Numbered from the stretch's first letter, positions 52,288-61,815 are shown. The stretch is 64,000 nt of DNA from an uncultured Acidimicrobiales bacterium (GCA_937922805.1 CALAJV010000015.1:62001-126000); one strand, 5' to 3'. Made by a program: numbers and translations. The notes: generated from the letters alone by a model not told the origin.

Positions 52288-53361
52288 TTAGTTGAATGAA
52301 ACAGCTAGCCCATCTTGTTCGATGGCGTGAGATAGCGGCTGTAGCTGTTGCGCTTTCTCATAGAAGGCAACGTGGTCTTCAACCATTCTACCCATCGAGA
52401 ATGTTGTCTCGATTTCATTGCGGCATGCAGCTCGGTCGATCGTGTCGACCTGCTCAACCGCTGCGATCATCTCGGCTTCGGTCGAACAAACAAAGCCAGT
52501 GCGTCCCGGGGTTACGATCTCTGGAACGGAGCCGCACGGAGTAGCAATCACCGGCGTGCCGCACGCCATTGCCTCGATCATGACTAGGCCAAACGGTTCG
52601 GCCCATTGAATCGGGTTGAGAAGCGCCGTTGCCCCACAGAGAAGCTCGAACTTCTCACCAGTGTTCAATTCGCCTAAGTACTCGATGCCGTTGCCAAGCA
52701 GCGGACGAACTTCGGCTTCGAAATATTGATGCTCGAGATTTTCTCGCATCTTGGCTCCGATTAGTAGCGGCATACCAGCTTCTCGAGCCACGTTGATAGC
52801 GGTATGAATTCCCTTGGCTGATGCCATCCGACCCAGGCAAGCAAGATATCCACCGTTGCCGTCGCCGACCGGGAAATGGCTCGGGTCGATGCCGTGGTGG
52901 ATCACCTGGCTGACGTTGATGTCAGGATCTGCGGTGCTTGCCTGGTGCCTAGAAATCGATATTAGGGGCACGCCTCGGTCAGAGACTTCTCGCCAAATGT
53001 CCATTGTGTCGTGGGCGAACGGTCCGTGGTTTGTGGTAACCACTGGAGTGTCGCTCAGTTCTTTGGACAGCATCGGCCCGATGACGGTGTGATCGTGGAT
53101 CACGTCGCAGTCTTCGACGGCCTCGTATGCCGCCAAGACGTGCCGGAGCTCAATCGTCGTTGTGCCGATCAGCATCCCTTCTGACTCATCCAGCAAGTGC
53201 TTCCGAGGAACGGGACATGTGCTATCGCCGGTTGTGAATAGCTCGACGTCATGACCTGCTGCCAGCAGACCTCTCGCTAGCGTGTCCACAGCCAGTTCGG
53301 TGCCGCCGTAGGCTGGCGGAGGCACAGGAACCCAAGGTGGTGCGACAATGCCGATCTTCAT
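52288..53361 (-). CDS. Group 1 (GT4) glycosyltransferase
   Basis: A 357-residue GT-B enzyme. The N-terminal MKIGIVAPPWVPVPPPAYGGTELAVDTLARGL is the acceptor-side start with its Gly-rich loop; DHTVIGPM and TTNHGPFAHD follow. The nucleotide-sugar half has LACLGRMASAKGIHTAI and the EPFGLVMIEAMACGTPVIATPCGSVPEI block (the E-x7-E motif). It transfers a sugar from a nucleotide donor to an acceptor such as a glycan or lipid. It converges on the debranching enzyme. Confidence 0.9.
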   Translation of the reverse strand: MKIGIVAPPWVPVPPPAYGGTELAVDTLARGLLAAGHDVELFTTGDSTCPVPRKHLLDESEGMLIGTTTIELRHVLAAYEAVEDCDVIHDHTVIGPMLSKELSDTPVVTTNHGPFAHDTMDIWREVSDRGVPLISISRHQASTADPDINVSQVIHHGIDPSHFPVGDGNGGYLACLGRMASAKGIHTAINVAREAGMPLLIGAKMRENLEHQYFEAEVRPLLGNGIEYLGELNTGEKFELLCGATALLNPIQWAEPFGLVMIEAMACGTPVIATPCGSVPEIVTPGRTGFVCSTEAEMIAAVEQVDTIDRAACRNEIETTFSMGRMVEDHVAFYEKAQQLQPLSHAIEQDGLAVSFN

Positions 53362-53580
53362 GTTTGCTCCAATCGTATGTTGCTTGCTGCGAACACGATC
53401 GGCATCGTCAAGGCGGACTTAAATCCCCAGAACAAGCAACAAGAATGTCGACGCAACCTAGCCCTAATCAGCGATAAGGCAGCAGGCGGCCCAACACCGA
53501 CCTAGCCACACCGTTTCCAGCCGATGTTCGAATTCCTATCAACCTGTTTGAACCGGCCACAAATGAGCCGATAGATACAC

Positions 53581-54363
53581 ATGTCGGACAAACTGCCTAC
53601 GTCAGGCAACAACCAGCAAATCGATCGATCTGTCCTTTCGACGCAAGCCGAGGTCGACATCGATTTAGCCGACCCCCACCTCGAACTAGATCTCGACTAC
53701 AGCGTTGATGAGTCCGGCGCCAGCCAAGTCGATGACAACAACATCAACGACTTCAACGACTTCAACGACTTCAACGACTTCGAAAACGACGACATCAACG
53801 ACATCGATGATGGAATCGACCTCGATGACGAACTGCTGCGGCCAGGCGATGATGATCCGCTCAAAGCCGAGGTAGCTCTGGCGTTGTTCGAAGTAACGCT
53901 GAGCCAGGTCCGCCAAAGAGAACTCGAACGGCAAGCTTCGTCTTCGCTATGGCTGAGCCATCATTGGCCCCAAGACTACGCCGAGAAGTGCGTCAAGATC
54001 GGTCGACGGCAGATATGTCGCCGATGCGCAGCGCTGTATCCGCTGGGATTCCTAACTGCGCTGCTCAGCGTTATCGGACTACCTTTGTGGCCTGCAACGT
54101 TGGATCCGATGATGATCTGGATCTTGTGCATACCCGCGACCATTGCCTTTGTCGGAGAAGCAATTGGATTATTCAAATACTCACGCCGATGGCAAGTTGC
54201 CACGATGCTCATTGCGGCTCTGGCTTTCGGAAAAGCCCTAGGCTACGAGCTCGAAAACAGATGGAGCCCGGAGTTTTGGTGGCCAATAGCCATCTTTGGC
54301 GGAACGTGGTTTTTGGCCTCGGTATTCAGCGCCAAGACCGCTCCGGTTCGTCGAACTCGCTAA
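53581..54363 (+). CDS. DUF2085 membrane protein with an Asn-Asp-Phe repeat linker
   Basis: A 260-residue protein. Residues 1-110 are acidic and low in complexity, with tandem NDF units. The rest is a DUF2085-type domain: LSHHWPQDYAEKCVKIGRRQICRRCAALYPLGFLTALL carries the conserved His and three Cys residues, then four hydrophobic segments. The cysteine pattern suggests metal or haem binding, but the family function is unknown. Start ATG 53581 lacks a strong ribosome site. Confidence 0.82.
   Translation: MSDKLPTSGNNQQIDRSVLSTQAEVDIDLADPHLELDLDYSVDESGASQVDDNNINDFNDFNDFNDFENDDINDIDDGIDLDDELLRPGDDDPLKAEVALALFEVTLSQVRQRELERQASSSLWLSHHWPQDYAEKCVKIGRRQICRRCAALYPLGFLTALLSVIGLPLWPATLDPMMIWILCIPATIAFVGEAIGLFKYSRRWQVATMLIAALAFGKALGYELENRWSPEFWWPIAIFGGTWFLASVFSAKTAPVRRTR
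53746..53781 (+). repeat. Four tandem 9-bp units coding for Asn-Asp-Phe
   Basis: Four exact copies of AACGACTTC in frame. The identical codons show a recent expansion, and copy number may vary between strains. Confidence 0.92.
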
Positions 54364-54410
54364 CAGGCCGACTCGTACAGCAACACAACCGAAGCCAACC
54401 TAACAACAGG

Positions 54411-55205
54411 TCAGCTCTGACGAAGCGGAACAATGACCACCCCACCATCAGGGGCGTCCATTACTTTCACCGGAGTCCCATAGTGGGCGGACAGAAGTTC
54501 CTCGCTAAGTACCTCGGCGTTAGGTCCGTCGGCCGCGACGCGACCGTCTTCCAACAAGACCGTTTTATGACCAAACCGACTAGCTGTAGTTAAATCATGC
54601 ATGGCCGCGATTACCGTGAGCCCATGTTCAACTCGAAGCTCATCGACTAATTCAAGAACGGCTATTTGATTACCGAGGTCCAAAGCGCTGGTTGGTTCAT
54701 CGAGAATGAGTGTGCCAGCCTCCTGAACCAAAGCTCGCGCCATCCCCACTCGTTGGGCTTCACCCCCAGAAAGCTCGGCGACGGCTCGATCAGCTAACGA
54801 GTCAAGGTCAAGGCGATCAAGGATCGCGGCTACATGATCCCGGTCGGATTTACTCTCATGGTTAAACCAGTTCAAATGAGCTGTTCGACCAAGCAGAACA
54901 TACTCGGCCGTCGTCATCCCTTCTGGGAACTCCGACCGCTGGGGCACATACGCGACCTGACGAGCTAACTCCCGACCTCGATACGCGTGCTTTCCGAACG
55001 TGATCGAGCCGTCGTAAGGCACAACGCCGACAATGGCTTTGAGGATCGTCGATTTGCCAGCGCCATTGGCGCCAATGATGGTCGTCCACTGACCACTCTC
55101 GGCGCTGAACGTCACCCCAGACAGAATTTCAGCATCACCATATCGAACTGTGAGATCCTGAACATTGACAGAACGACTGTGCCTGGGTCTACCCTTGGCC
55201 CGCAT
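54411..55205 (-). CDS. btuD: Cobalamin ABC transporter, ATP-binding subunit
   Basis: A 264-residue ATPase of the FecE/BtuD class. Walker A is IGANGAGKST, the signature ELSGGEAQRVGMARAL, Walker B TLILDEPTSALDLG, and the switch VIAAMHDLTTA. The ATG follows the btuC stop without a gap (TAA-ATG). The B12 assignment rests on the riboswitch upstream of btuF; siderophore or haem import share the fold. The first 12 residues are basic and may be a false start. Confidence 0.9.
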   Translation of the reverse strand: MRAKGRPRHSRSVNVQDLTVRYGDAEILSGVTFSAESGQWTTIIGANGAGKSTILKAIVGVVPYDGSITFGKHAYRGRELARQVAYVPQRSEFPEGMTTAEYVLLGRTAHLNWFNHESKSDRDHVAAILDRLDLDSLADRAVAELSGGEAQRVGMARALVQEAGTLILDEPTSALDLGNQIAVLELVDELRVEHGLTVIAAMHDLTTASRFGHKTVLLEDGRVAADGPNAEVLSEELLSAHYGTPVKVMDAPDGGVVIVPLRQS

Positions 55206-56453
55206 TTATCGAATCAGTCCTCGGTTGCGCCAAAGGACGTAGGCAAAGAACGGGGCACCGAAAAAGGCGGTCACAACGCCAATCGGTAACTCGGCACCGT
55301 CGACCAGATTCCGGGCCCCAGCATCGGCTAGGACTACGAACACCGCCCCCAAAATCGCTGAAAGAGGGAGCAGAACCCGGTAACTCGAACCGACAACGAG
55401 CCGAACGAAGTGGGGAACGATTATCCCAACGAAAGAGATGAGACCACTTACCGATACCGCCGCGGCGGCTAACAATGAACTGGCGATCAGAAGAACAATC
55501 CGGACCCGTCGAACCGGTACTCCAAGTGCTTTTGCGTCATCGTCGCCTAAACGCATCACGTCGAGCTGACGGCGAAAGGCAAGAATCACACCCCCACAAA
55601 TCACAACGTAAGGGGCCAGCAATCCAACCTCACCCCAGCCAAACGTCCCGAGTCGCCCAAGTATCCACGAGTAGACCTCGAGCAAAACATCTGAGTTACG
55701 TTGCATCACGAATGTCTGCAGCGCGGTAAAAAACGACGCTGCTGCAACTCCGGCCAAGAGCAACGCAGCCGACGACCGACCCGCCCCAAAGCCAAGGACG
55801 GTTGAAACTGTCACCGCGATCATGGCCCCGAGGAAGGCCGCTGCCGGTAGGACATGAACGGGGCCCCAACCAAACTGCAAATCGAACACGATGGCCAAGG
55901 TGGCCCCAAGTCCGGCGCCGGCCGCGACGCCGAGCAAGTAGGGATCGGCCAAGGGATTACGAAAGACGCCTTGGTAACTCGCCCCACTCAGTGAGAGCGC
56001 CGAACCAACCAGAGCGCCAAGTACAGTCCGAGGTAGCCGCCATTGCCAGACGATGGCCTGCTCAGCTTCGGTCAAGTTGGACTCGATCGAAACGAACGGC
56101 AGTCGACCGAGTAAATCTCGGACGACATCGAAGAAGTCGACGCCGCTACTCCCCAAAGAAACCGAGAATGACATGGCCAGAACTAGCGCCAGCAAACTAA
56201 CTACCAGCGTGGTCCGGCTCAGCCGGAAAGCGTTGACTGTTGCCCCGGCTACCGCGGCGGACGGGGTGAACGCCCTATTCGCTGATTCGTTCTCTACTTC
56301 GTCCTTGTCCGACTGAAACAACCCACTGGCAGGCTGCTTCCCCTTCTCCGGGTTAACTGAGGCAGTTTCGGCACCGAACGCGCAAGCGCCTAGTCCATCG
56401 ACAGCTGATGCTGCAGATTCAGACTTCGCGTCCAACGCGTTCGATGCCGACAT
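55206..56453 (-). CDS. btuC: Cobalamin ABC transporter, permease
   Basis: A 415-residue FecCD/BtuC permease, about 80 residues longer than E. coli BtuC because of a hydrophilic N-terminal extension (residues 1-70). The core has about ten membrane segments. WQWRLPRTVLGALVGSALSLSGASYQGVFRNPLADPYLLGVAAGAGLGA is the family block, GLISFVGIIVPHFVRLVVGSSYRVLLPLSAILGA the second conserved block and LPIGVVTAFFGAPFFAYVLW the end. It lies 8 bp after btuF. Confidence 0.9.
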   Translation of the reverse strand: MSASNALDAKSESAASAVDGLGACAFGAETASVNPEKGKQPASGLFQSDKDEVENESANRAFTPSAAVAGATVNAFRLSRTTLVVSLLALVLAMSFSVSLGSSGVDFFDVVRDLLGRLPFVSIESNLTEAEQAIVWQWRLPRTVLGALVGSALSLSGASYQGVFRNPLADPYLLGVAAGAGLGATLAIVFDLQFGWGPVHVLPAAAFLGAMIAVTVSTVLGFGAGRSSAALLLAGVAAASFFTALQTFVMQRNSDVLLEVYSWILGRLGTFGWGEVGLLAPYVVICGGVILAFRRQLDVMRLGDDDAKALGVPVRRVRIVLLIASSLLAAAAVSVSGLISFVGIIVPHFVRLVVGSSYRVLLPLSAILGAVFVVLADAGARNLVDGAELPIGVVTAFFGAPFFAYVLWRNRGLIR

Positions 56454-56461
56454 AAAGACTG

Positions 56462-57520
56462 TTAGGCCGGAACTAGGGTGTCGACTATGGCTTGCATGAA
56501 TTCAACGATACGTGGACCCCAGCGAGATGCGATATCGGCATCAACCTGAACAACACGACCGTCCGTTACTGCGGAAATGCTTTCCCAACCGGGCCGGGCA
56601 ACGATGTCATCGGCGCTATAGCTGGCTTGACTGGTGAACACTATGAGGCCGGGGTCAGCGGCGATTATTGACTCACCGTCTACTAGTGGAAACCCGCTGC
56701 CGTCATCGAGGGGGTCGGCGATATTTTCCAGTCCGAGCGTCGCGTAGACTTGCCCGATGAAACTATTGGATGTTGCGGTGTAGAACGAATCGTCGATCTC
56801 ATGAAAGACCTTGACTGGCTCATCCGACTCGGGCAGATCGGCCAGAATTTCCTCGATACCAGACCGAAGAGCGGCATTAGCCTCGGCTGCACCATCAATT
56901 TGACCGGTGGCGATTCCCAATTGACCGATTTGATCGTAGGTGTCATCAAACGAGGCAGCAGCTGGGAGCACCAGAACCGGCACTCCGGCGCCAGTCAGAC
57001 CGGCCGACACATCTTCTGGTAAGCCTGAAGTCAAAACTAGATCCGGGCTCAGGGCCAAAATCGCTTCTAGATCAGGAGCGAAGCCATCGAGAGTACCTTC
57101 TGGTGCTTCCGGTGGGTAGTTGGAGTAGGTGTCCACGGCCGCAATTTGAGCGCCAGCGCCAATGGCAAAGGCCATTTCAGTTGCCGTTGGCGACAACGAC
57201 ACGATTGTTGTTGGCGCTTGCTCAATTACAACCTCGCCAACAGCCGAATCAATCGTGACTGGAAACTGACTACCGGCATCTTCAGAATCGGCATCTTCAG
57301 AACCAGCGTCTTCAGAGTCGCTAGCGTTTTCGCTTGACCCGGCCGCTGGTTCTTGGCTGTCATCAGCCGTTGTTTCGCTGCTTGAACAACCAACAGCGGC
57401 AACTGCCATCGCCACCAGCAGCAACAGGAACGAGAACCCGCTACGACGGCGCCTGCCCTCGGCCCGAGCCGTCGACTCTTTCGCAGACGACTTGTCGAAA
57501 CACAACTTTTCTACACGCAA
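56462..57520 (-). CDS. btuF: Cobalamin-binding lipoprotein
   Basis: About 352 residues. A lipoprotein signal (SGFSFLLLLVAMAVAAVGC) is followed by an acidic repeat-like linker (SEDAGSEDADSEDAG), then a helical-backbone binding fold: TIVSLSPTATEMAFAIGAGAQIAAVDTYSNYPPEA is the BtuF/FepB start, PDLEAILALSPDLVLTSGL the usual follow-on. The start is TTG 57520: GGAGG at 57529-57533 lies 8 nt upstream, while the frame extends uselessly to 57601 through the leader. Expression should fall when B12 is plentiful. Confidence 0.9.
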   Translation of the reverse strand: MRVEKLCFDKSSAKESTARAEGRRRRSGFSFLLLLVAMAVAAVGCSSSETTADDSQEPAAGSSENASDSEDAGSEDADSEDAGSQFPVTIDSAVGEVVIEQAPTTIVSLSPTATEMAFAIGAGAQIAAVDTYSNYPPEAPEGTLDGFAPDLEAILALSPDLVLTSGLPEDVSAGLTGAGVPVLVLPAAASFDDTYDQIGQLGIATGQIDGAAEANAALRSGIEEILADLPESDEPVKVFHEIDDSFYTATSNSFIGQVYATLGLENIADPLDDGSGFPLVDGESIIAADPGLIVFTSQASYSADDIVARPGWESISAVTDGRVVQVDADIASRWGPRIVEFMQAIVDTLVPA

Positions 57521-57528
57521 TGTATTTA

Positions 57529-57545
57529 CCTCCGTTGCTCGGAGG
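57529..57545 (-). promoter_or_regulatory. Hairpin that buries the btuF ribosome-binding site
   Basis: On the minus strand CCTCCG (57545-57540) pairs perfectly with CGGAGG (57534-57529) around AGCAA. The second arm contains the Shine-Dalgarno GGAGG. This looks like the output of the cobalamin riboswitch: bound aptamer favours this hairpin and blocks translation. Confidence 0.75.
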
Positions 57546-57604
57546 GAACATCGCTGACCGTAGTCGACGAGGCTTATCCTTACTCCGAGGATTTCACTCA
57601 CTTA

Positions 57605-57720
57605 CTCAACTCAGGCGACCTGGCTTGCACCCTTCGAGGATGACTACAGTTGCGGGACAGCACCGGGATCTAACCGGATTTCGCTGAATTGAATAAACTG
57701 ACCCTTTAGGTAGGCCAGCG
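57605..57720 (-). promoter_or_regulatory. Cobalamin riboswitch
   Basis: Read on the minus strand, the leader carries the conserved blocks of the adenosylcobalamin aptamer: GCGAAATCCGG near 57674-57684, the CCCGGTGCTGTCCCGCAACTG block (57645-57667) and the B12 box AAGCCAGGTCGCCTG (57612-57626). They are in the right order and spacing. It lies upstream of btuF-btuC-btuD. The ends are approximate. Confidence 0.92.
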
Positions 57721-57729
57721 GATCGACTA

Positions 57730-58114
57730 TACCGGACCACTGCTGAAGACACGTCCAGTCGAGCAGAAAGGTCGGGGCCAACCACCGGAGGGAATGGTGA
57801 TTGACCCCGAGATTTCTAGTTTCGCCAAAGAGACAAAACGAGAAAGACTGGACTGATGACGCCGCAACTGCAATCTGAGTCGCGAACTACGGTCAAAAAG
57901 ATTCGGTTGTGACAAGCGACCTAGAATCACCCCGTAAGCAACGGGAAGAAATCGTCTCGCAGCCTATTTTCTGTCGCCACATCAAACCAGACTGCTTGCA
58001 CAAGCGATCATGAGCGTCAATCAATCGTCCAGCGCTACGACTGACTAGTCTTATCAAGGTGCTAGCACGGGTGCCGAGCAGGGCAAGACACATTGTGGTT
58101 GGACCGAAACCGGA
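57730..58114. other. Gap between btuF leader and menC
   Basis: About 385 bp with no recognisable gene, tRNA or repeat on either strand. It must hold the divergent promoters of the cobalamin operon and of menC. Short frames on the minus strand (for example near 57893-58234) look like chance. Confidence 0.6.
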
Positions 58115-59236
58115 ATGAACCACGTTTTCGACCGAGCTGAGGTCCGGCTTCTTGAGCTTCCGCTGACGGAACCTTTCGTGGCCAGCCACGGCACCACTCA
58201 CACCCGGACGTTGGCCGTTGTCCGAATCTCTCAAGGCCAGCAGGTCGGGTGGGGTGAATGTTCGGCTCTTCCGGCCGCAACCTACACCAGCGAATCGGCC
58301 CGAGGCGCCTTCACCGCTTTAGCCGAACAGCATCTACCGGAAGCACTTTCTCGTGCACCAGAACCAGAGATGTCCGGCAACCAAGACCCTACTCACAACC
58401 TGGCGCTGGACCAGCCGATGGCCCGAGCCGCCATCGAGATGGCGATGCTCGATCTTCACCTCAAAGCGGCAGGACATTCGCTGGCCGACCACCTCGGAGT
58501 CCAGCTACGTTCGGTTCCGGCCGGAGTCAGTCTCGGCTTGGATCAAGTTAAAGCGACAGCAGCCAAAGTGGCTCGCTTTGCCGACGACGGGTTCGGGCGA
58601 GTAAAACTCAAAATTCAGCCGGGCCATGACGTTCGACTGCTCGAAACAGTTAGGGCCCAAGCCGACAACATCACTATCCAAATCGACGCCAACGGTTCGT
58701 ATCGAAACGAACATGTCGAGCATCTGGCAAGCCTTGCTCACCGTTTCGGAGTCGAAGCAATTGAGCAACCATTCGCACCGGATGACATCAACTCCGCCAC
58801 CAAACTAGTCGGGTTAGTTGGTCCGTCGAACATTCACGTGGTCGCTGACGAGGCGGCGATGACGATTGACGATGTTGAGCGACTTGACCGCTCCTCAAGT
58901 TTGACGGCAGTTTCGATCAAGCCACCACGGTTCGGCGGCATCAGGGCTGCGGTTTTGGCCCACAACCTTTGCGCTACCCGCGGTATCGCCGCAACCGCAG
59001 GCGGAATGCTTGAATCCGGACTTGGTCGCCATGCGCTAGCCGCCATAGCTGGCCTCCCGCACTTCTCTATTGTCGGAGATGTATCTCCGGCCCGCAGATG
59101 GATACGAACAGATCCGTGGCCTGATCTTCAATTCTCCAACGGCCGAATTGCTGTTCCAATCGGGCCAGGCATTGCACCACCCCCCGACGAGACTGTTCTC
59201 GATCTCCTTACGGTTGAGCGCGAAGTCATCACCTAA
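58115..59236 (+). CDS. menC: o-Succinylbenzoate synthase
   Basis: A 373-residue enolase-superfamily enzyme that dehydrates SHCHC to o-succinylbenzoate in menaquinone synthesis. The N-terminal cap begins AEVRLLELPLTEPFVASHG. The barrel has the catalytic lysines in VKLKIQPG, metal ligands in IQIDANGSY, AIEQPF and VVADEAAM, and the second-site lysine in AVSIKPPRFGG. The fold is shared by dipeptide epimerases and N-succinylamino-acid racemases; nearby menD, menB and menH make menC the best reading. The 3' end overlaps menH by 4 bp. Confidence 0.9.
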   Translation: MNHVFDRAEVRLLELPLTEPFVASHGTTHTRTLAVVRISQGQQVGWGECSALPAATYTSESARGAFTALAEQHLPEALSRAPEPEMSGNQDPTHNLALDQPMARAAIEMAMLDLHLKAAGHSLADHLGVQLRSVPAGVSLGLDQVKATAAKVARFADDGFGRVKLKIQPGHDVRLLETVRAQADNITIQIDANGSYRNEHVEHLASLAHRFGVEAIEQPFAPDDINSATKLVGLVGPSNIHVVADEAAMTIDDVERLDRSSSLTAVSIKPPRFGGIRAAVLAHNLCATRGIAATAGGMLESGLGRHALAAIAGLPHFSIVGDVSPARRWIRTDPWPDLQFSNGRIAVPIGPGIAPPPDETVLDLLTVEREVIT

Positions 59237-59994
59237 ATCGGTCCGCCGGTTCTGGCCACGAAGTCCCGTACGGTTTGGGCTACCAACGCTGGTTGTTCCA
59301 GATGGATGGCGTGAGTTCCGGTCGGAACCGCCATTTCAACGTGAGCATTGTTTGCTCCGGTGACAATCCGATGCCCTATCTCAGTGAACTTATGATCGTC
59401 GCTTCCCGCCACAACAAGTAGCGGCATCGTTAGCTCGCCGAGCCGATCCCAAAGCGACTCTTGAGCCCCAGTTCCGCAGTTTCTCAGTGACGCTGCTAGA
59501 CCTTCGGTTCGATTCAACAGTCGTTGATCCCGACAAGCTACTTGCTCAGTCAATCCGGCGAACAAGGGCAAACTCAGCCAATTGTCGAGAAAGGCCGGTA
59601 GCCCACCGCGTATCAGACCCTCGGCCAGTTCGGCGTCTCGTTCGCGCCGTTGAGCCCGCTCGGCCTCATCATCGATTCCAGCCGTGGCTCCAATCAGAAT
59701 CAGCCGAGACACGCTGGATGGGGCAGCCAACGCGGCATGCAAGGCCATACGTCCGCCCATCGAATAGCCTAGGTAGGTGGCTGTCTCGCCGACATCCAGG
59801 AGCAGCTCAGCGGCTTCCCAAAGAGAGGAATCATCATGGCCTGATTCCCCGTGTCCTGGACAGTCGACCAACAATACTTCGTGATGGCGGGCCAGGTCCT
59901 CGGCTAGCGGCCCCCAGCACTGCCGGTTTTGGGTGAACCCGTGCGCCATCACAATCCGGGGCCCGCTGCCGATACGTTCAGTATGGAGTGTCAC
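59233..59994 (-). CDS. menH: Alpha/beta hydrolase, probably MenH
   Basis: A 253-residue alpha/beta hydrolase. The oxyanion start VMAHGFTQNRQCWGPLAEDL, the nucleophile elbow GYSMGGRMALH, the Asp in VVAGSDDHKFTEIG and the His in GTHAIHLEQP are complete. In MenH, SHCHC synthase, the same triad eliminates pyruvate from SEPHCHC. The family is broad, so the function rests on its place between menC and menD. It is on the opposite strand to both. Confidence 0.78.
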   Translation of the reverse strand: MTLHTERIGSGPRIVMAHGFTQNRQCWGPLAEDLARHHEVLLVDCPGHGESGHDDSSLWEAAELLLDVGETATYLGYSMGGRMALHAALAAPSSVSRLILIGATAGIDDEAERAQRRERDAELAEGLIRGGLPAFLDNWLSLPLFAGLTEQVACRDQRLLNRTEGLAASLRNCGTGAQESLWDRLGELTMPLLVVAGSDDHKFTEIGHRIVTGANNAHVEMAVPTGTHAIHLEQPALVAQTVRDFVARTGGPI

Positions 59995-60117
59995 ACCTTC
60001 ATAGTGCCATCAATCCCTCCGGCAATCGCGCCAACGGCGACGCCAGTCTCCTACTTCCAGGTGACGACTTCGGCCCGATCTTTCGGGGCGACCAATTTCT
60101 GGGTAGCTTGAAGGACA

Positions 60118-61815
60118 ATGACGGCCGGAGCAACATTTTGTGCAACCTTGGTTGATGAGTGGATAAGGGCCGGTATTACCGAAGCGTTTGCCGCACCTGG
60201 TTCTCGGTCAACCCCGCTGGTGTTGGCCTTGGCCAATGACAAACGAATCCGCCTCCACATGTTTCACGACGAACGGTCAGCCAGCTTTGCTGCCCTCGGC
60301 CATGGAGTCGCCACCGGCGAACCGGCAGTAGTGACGTGCACCAGCGGAACCGCCGCCGCCCACTTTCATGCCGCCGTCATCGAGGCGGATCTGTCGTCGG
60401 TGCCGATGATCGTGTGCACCACTGACCGGCCGCCGGAACTAATCGGCATCGGTGCGCCCCAAACGATCGACCAAGCCCGACTGTTCGGTTCGACCACGCG
60501 GTTCTACTGTGAACCAGGAGTCCCTGACGCGGCCATTAGTGATGCGTGGCGTTCGATGGGAGCTCGGCTCGTAGTCGAAGCTCTCGGGGCCAGCGGGCAA
60601 CCCGGACCAGTCCATGCCAACCTCGCGTTCCGCGACCCGTTGGTCGGCGAACCTCACGAGTTACCGGCTGGGCGCCCACATGGAGCAGCATGGCATCAGT
60701 GGCCAACTGCTCTCCCAGGAGCCATGACCGAGGTAGCAGCGTCCGACGATTTGATTCAAGAACTGTGGAGTCGAATGCGAGGTCTGCCCGGAGTGATTGT
60801 TGCCGGGAACGGAACAACAGACCCATCAGGAGTTCTCCAACTAAGTCGTCGTCTAGGTTGGCCGTTGCTGGCCGACCATCAATCAGGATGTAGGGTAGAA
60901 GGTCAATCAATCGCTCACTTCGAGTCGTTGCTGCGCAGCGATACCTTTCGACAAACGGAACAACCAGCCGTTGTGCTTCGATTTGGTCGAACACTGGCGA
61001 GCAAGACGTTGTCGCAGTGGATTGATGTGCTACCGGCTGAAATAATTGCGGCCGCCGCCCCCGGCGAATGGGTTGACCCGGAGCGTCAGTCTTCGGTGGT
61101 AGTGCCCGAGCTTGGACTAGCCAAAGGCTTGCTTGGCCGAATCCCCCAAGATTATCGATCGGATACGTTGGCCACCCAATGGCTCACCTGTGACGATCTC
61201 GCCGCCGACGCGATTAGCGCCACACTGGCCGGCTATCCCGAGGTGACCGAACCGGATGTTGTTCGATCAGTTGTGGACGGTTTGCCGGCCGGAGCAGCGC
61301 TCATGGTCGCTTCGTCTATGCCAGTTCGAGACCTTGAATGGTTCGGAGCGAACCGGCGAGATCTCCGAGTCTTCGCCAATCGAGGCGCCAACGGCATCGA
61401 TGGGTTAATCGCAAGTTCGATTGGCGTAGCTCTGAGTGGGGCCAGGACAACTCTGCTCATTGGCGATGTGGCCTTCCTTCATGACTGTTCCTCCTTAGTG
61501 ATCGCCAGTCGTCGACCGATTGATCTGACCATCGTCGTAATCGACAATGATGGTGGCGGCATTTTCTCGTTTCTCCCGCAAGCAACGGAGGTGCCGCGAC
61601 CAGTCTTTGAAGAGCTGTTCGGCACCGCTCACGGAGTCGATCTGATAGCCCTGGCCAAAGCCCAAGGCATCGCTGCCGATCCTTGGACGGTCGAAGCATT
61701 TCAGCGGTCTCAAAAACAGGGAGGCGTCTCAATCCTGGTCGCCAAAACCAACCGTGACGATAATGTGATCGTCCACGACGCGCTCCATGAGGCAGTCGAT
61801 CAAGCACTGAACTAA
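60118..61815 (+). CDS. menD: SEPHCHC synthase
   Basis: A 565-residue thiamine-diphosphate enzyme, the first dedicated menaquinone step, joining isochorismate and 2-oxoglutarate. AFAAPGSRSTPLVLAL with the catalytic Glu region, VVTCTSGTAAAHFHAAVIEA, and the ThDP motif GDVAFLHDCSSL...VVIDNDGGGIFSFLPQ are diagnostic for MenD. It depends on thiamine, linking it to the thiamine importer elsewhere in the window. The start ATG 60118 has AAGGA close upstream. Confidence 0.95.
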   Translation: MTAGATFCATLVDEWIRAGITEAFAAPGSRSTPLVLALANDKRIRLHMFHDERSASFAALGHGVATGEPAVVTCTSGTAAAHFHAAVIEADLSSVPMIVCTTDRPPELIGIGAPQTIDQARLFGSTTRFYCEPGVPDAAISDAWRSMGARLVVEALGASGQPGPVHANLAFRDPLVGEPHELPAGRPHGAAWHQWPTALPGAMTEVAASDDLIQELWSRMRGLPGVIVAGNGTTDPSGVLQLSRRLGWPLLADHQSGCRVEGQSIAHFESLLRSDTFRQTEQPAVVLRFGRTLASKTLSQWIDVLPAEIIAAAAPGEWVDPERQSSVVVPELGLAKGLLGRIPQDYRSDTLATQWLTCDDLAADAISATLAGYPEVTEPDVVRSVVDGLPAGAALMVASSMPVRDLEWFGANRRDLRVFANRGANGIDGLIASSIGVALSGARTTLLIGDVAFLHDCSSLVIASRRPIDLTIVVIDNDGGGIFSFLPQATEVPRPVFEELFGTAHGVDLIALAKAQGIAADPWTVEAFQRSQKQGGVSILVAKTNRDDNVIVHDALHEAVDQALN

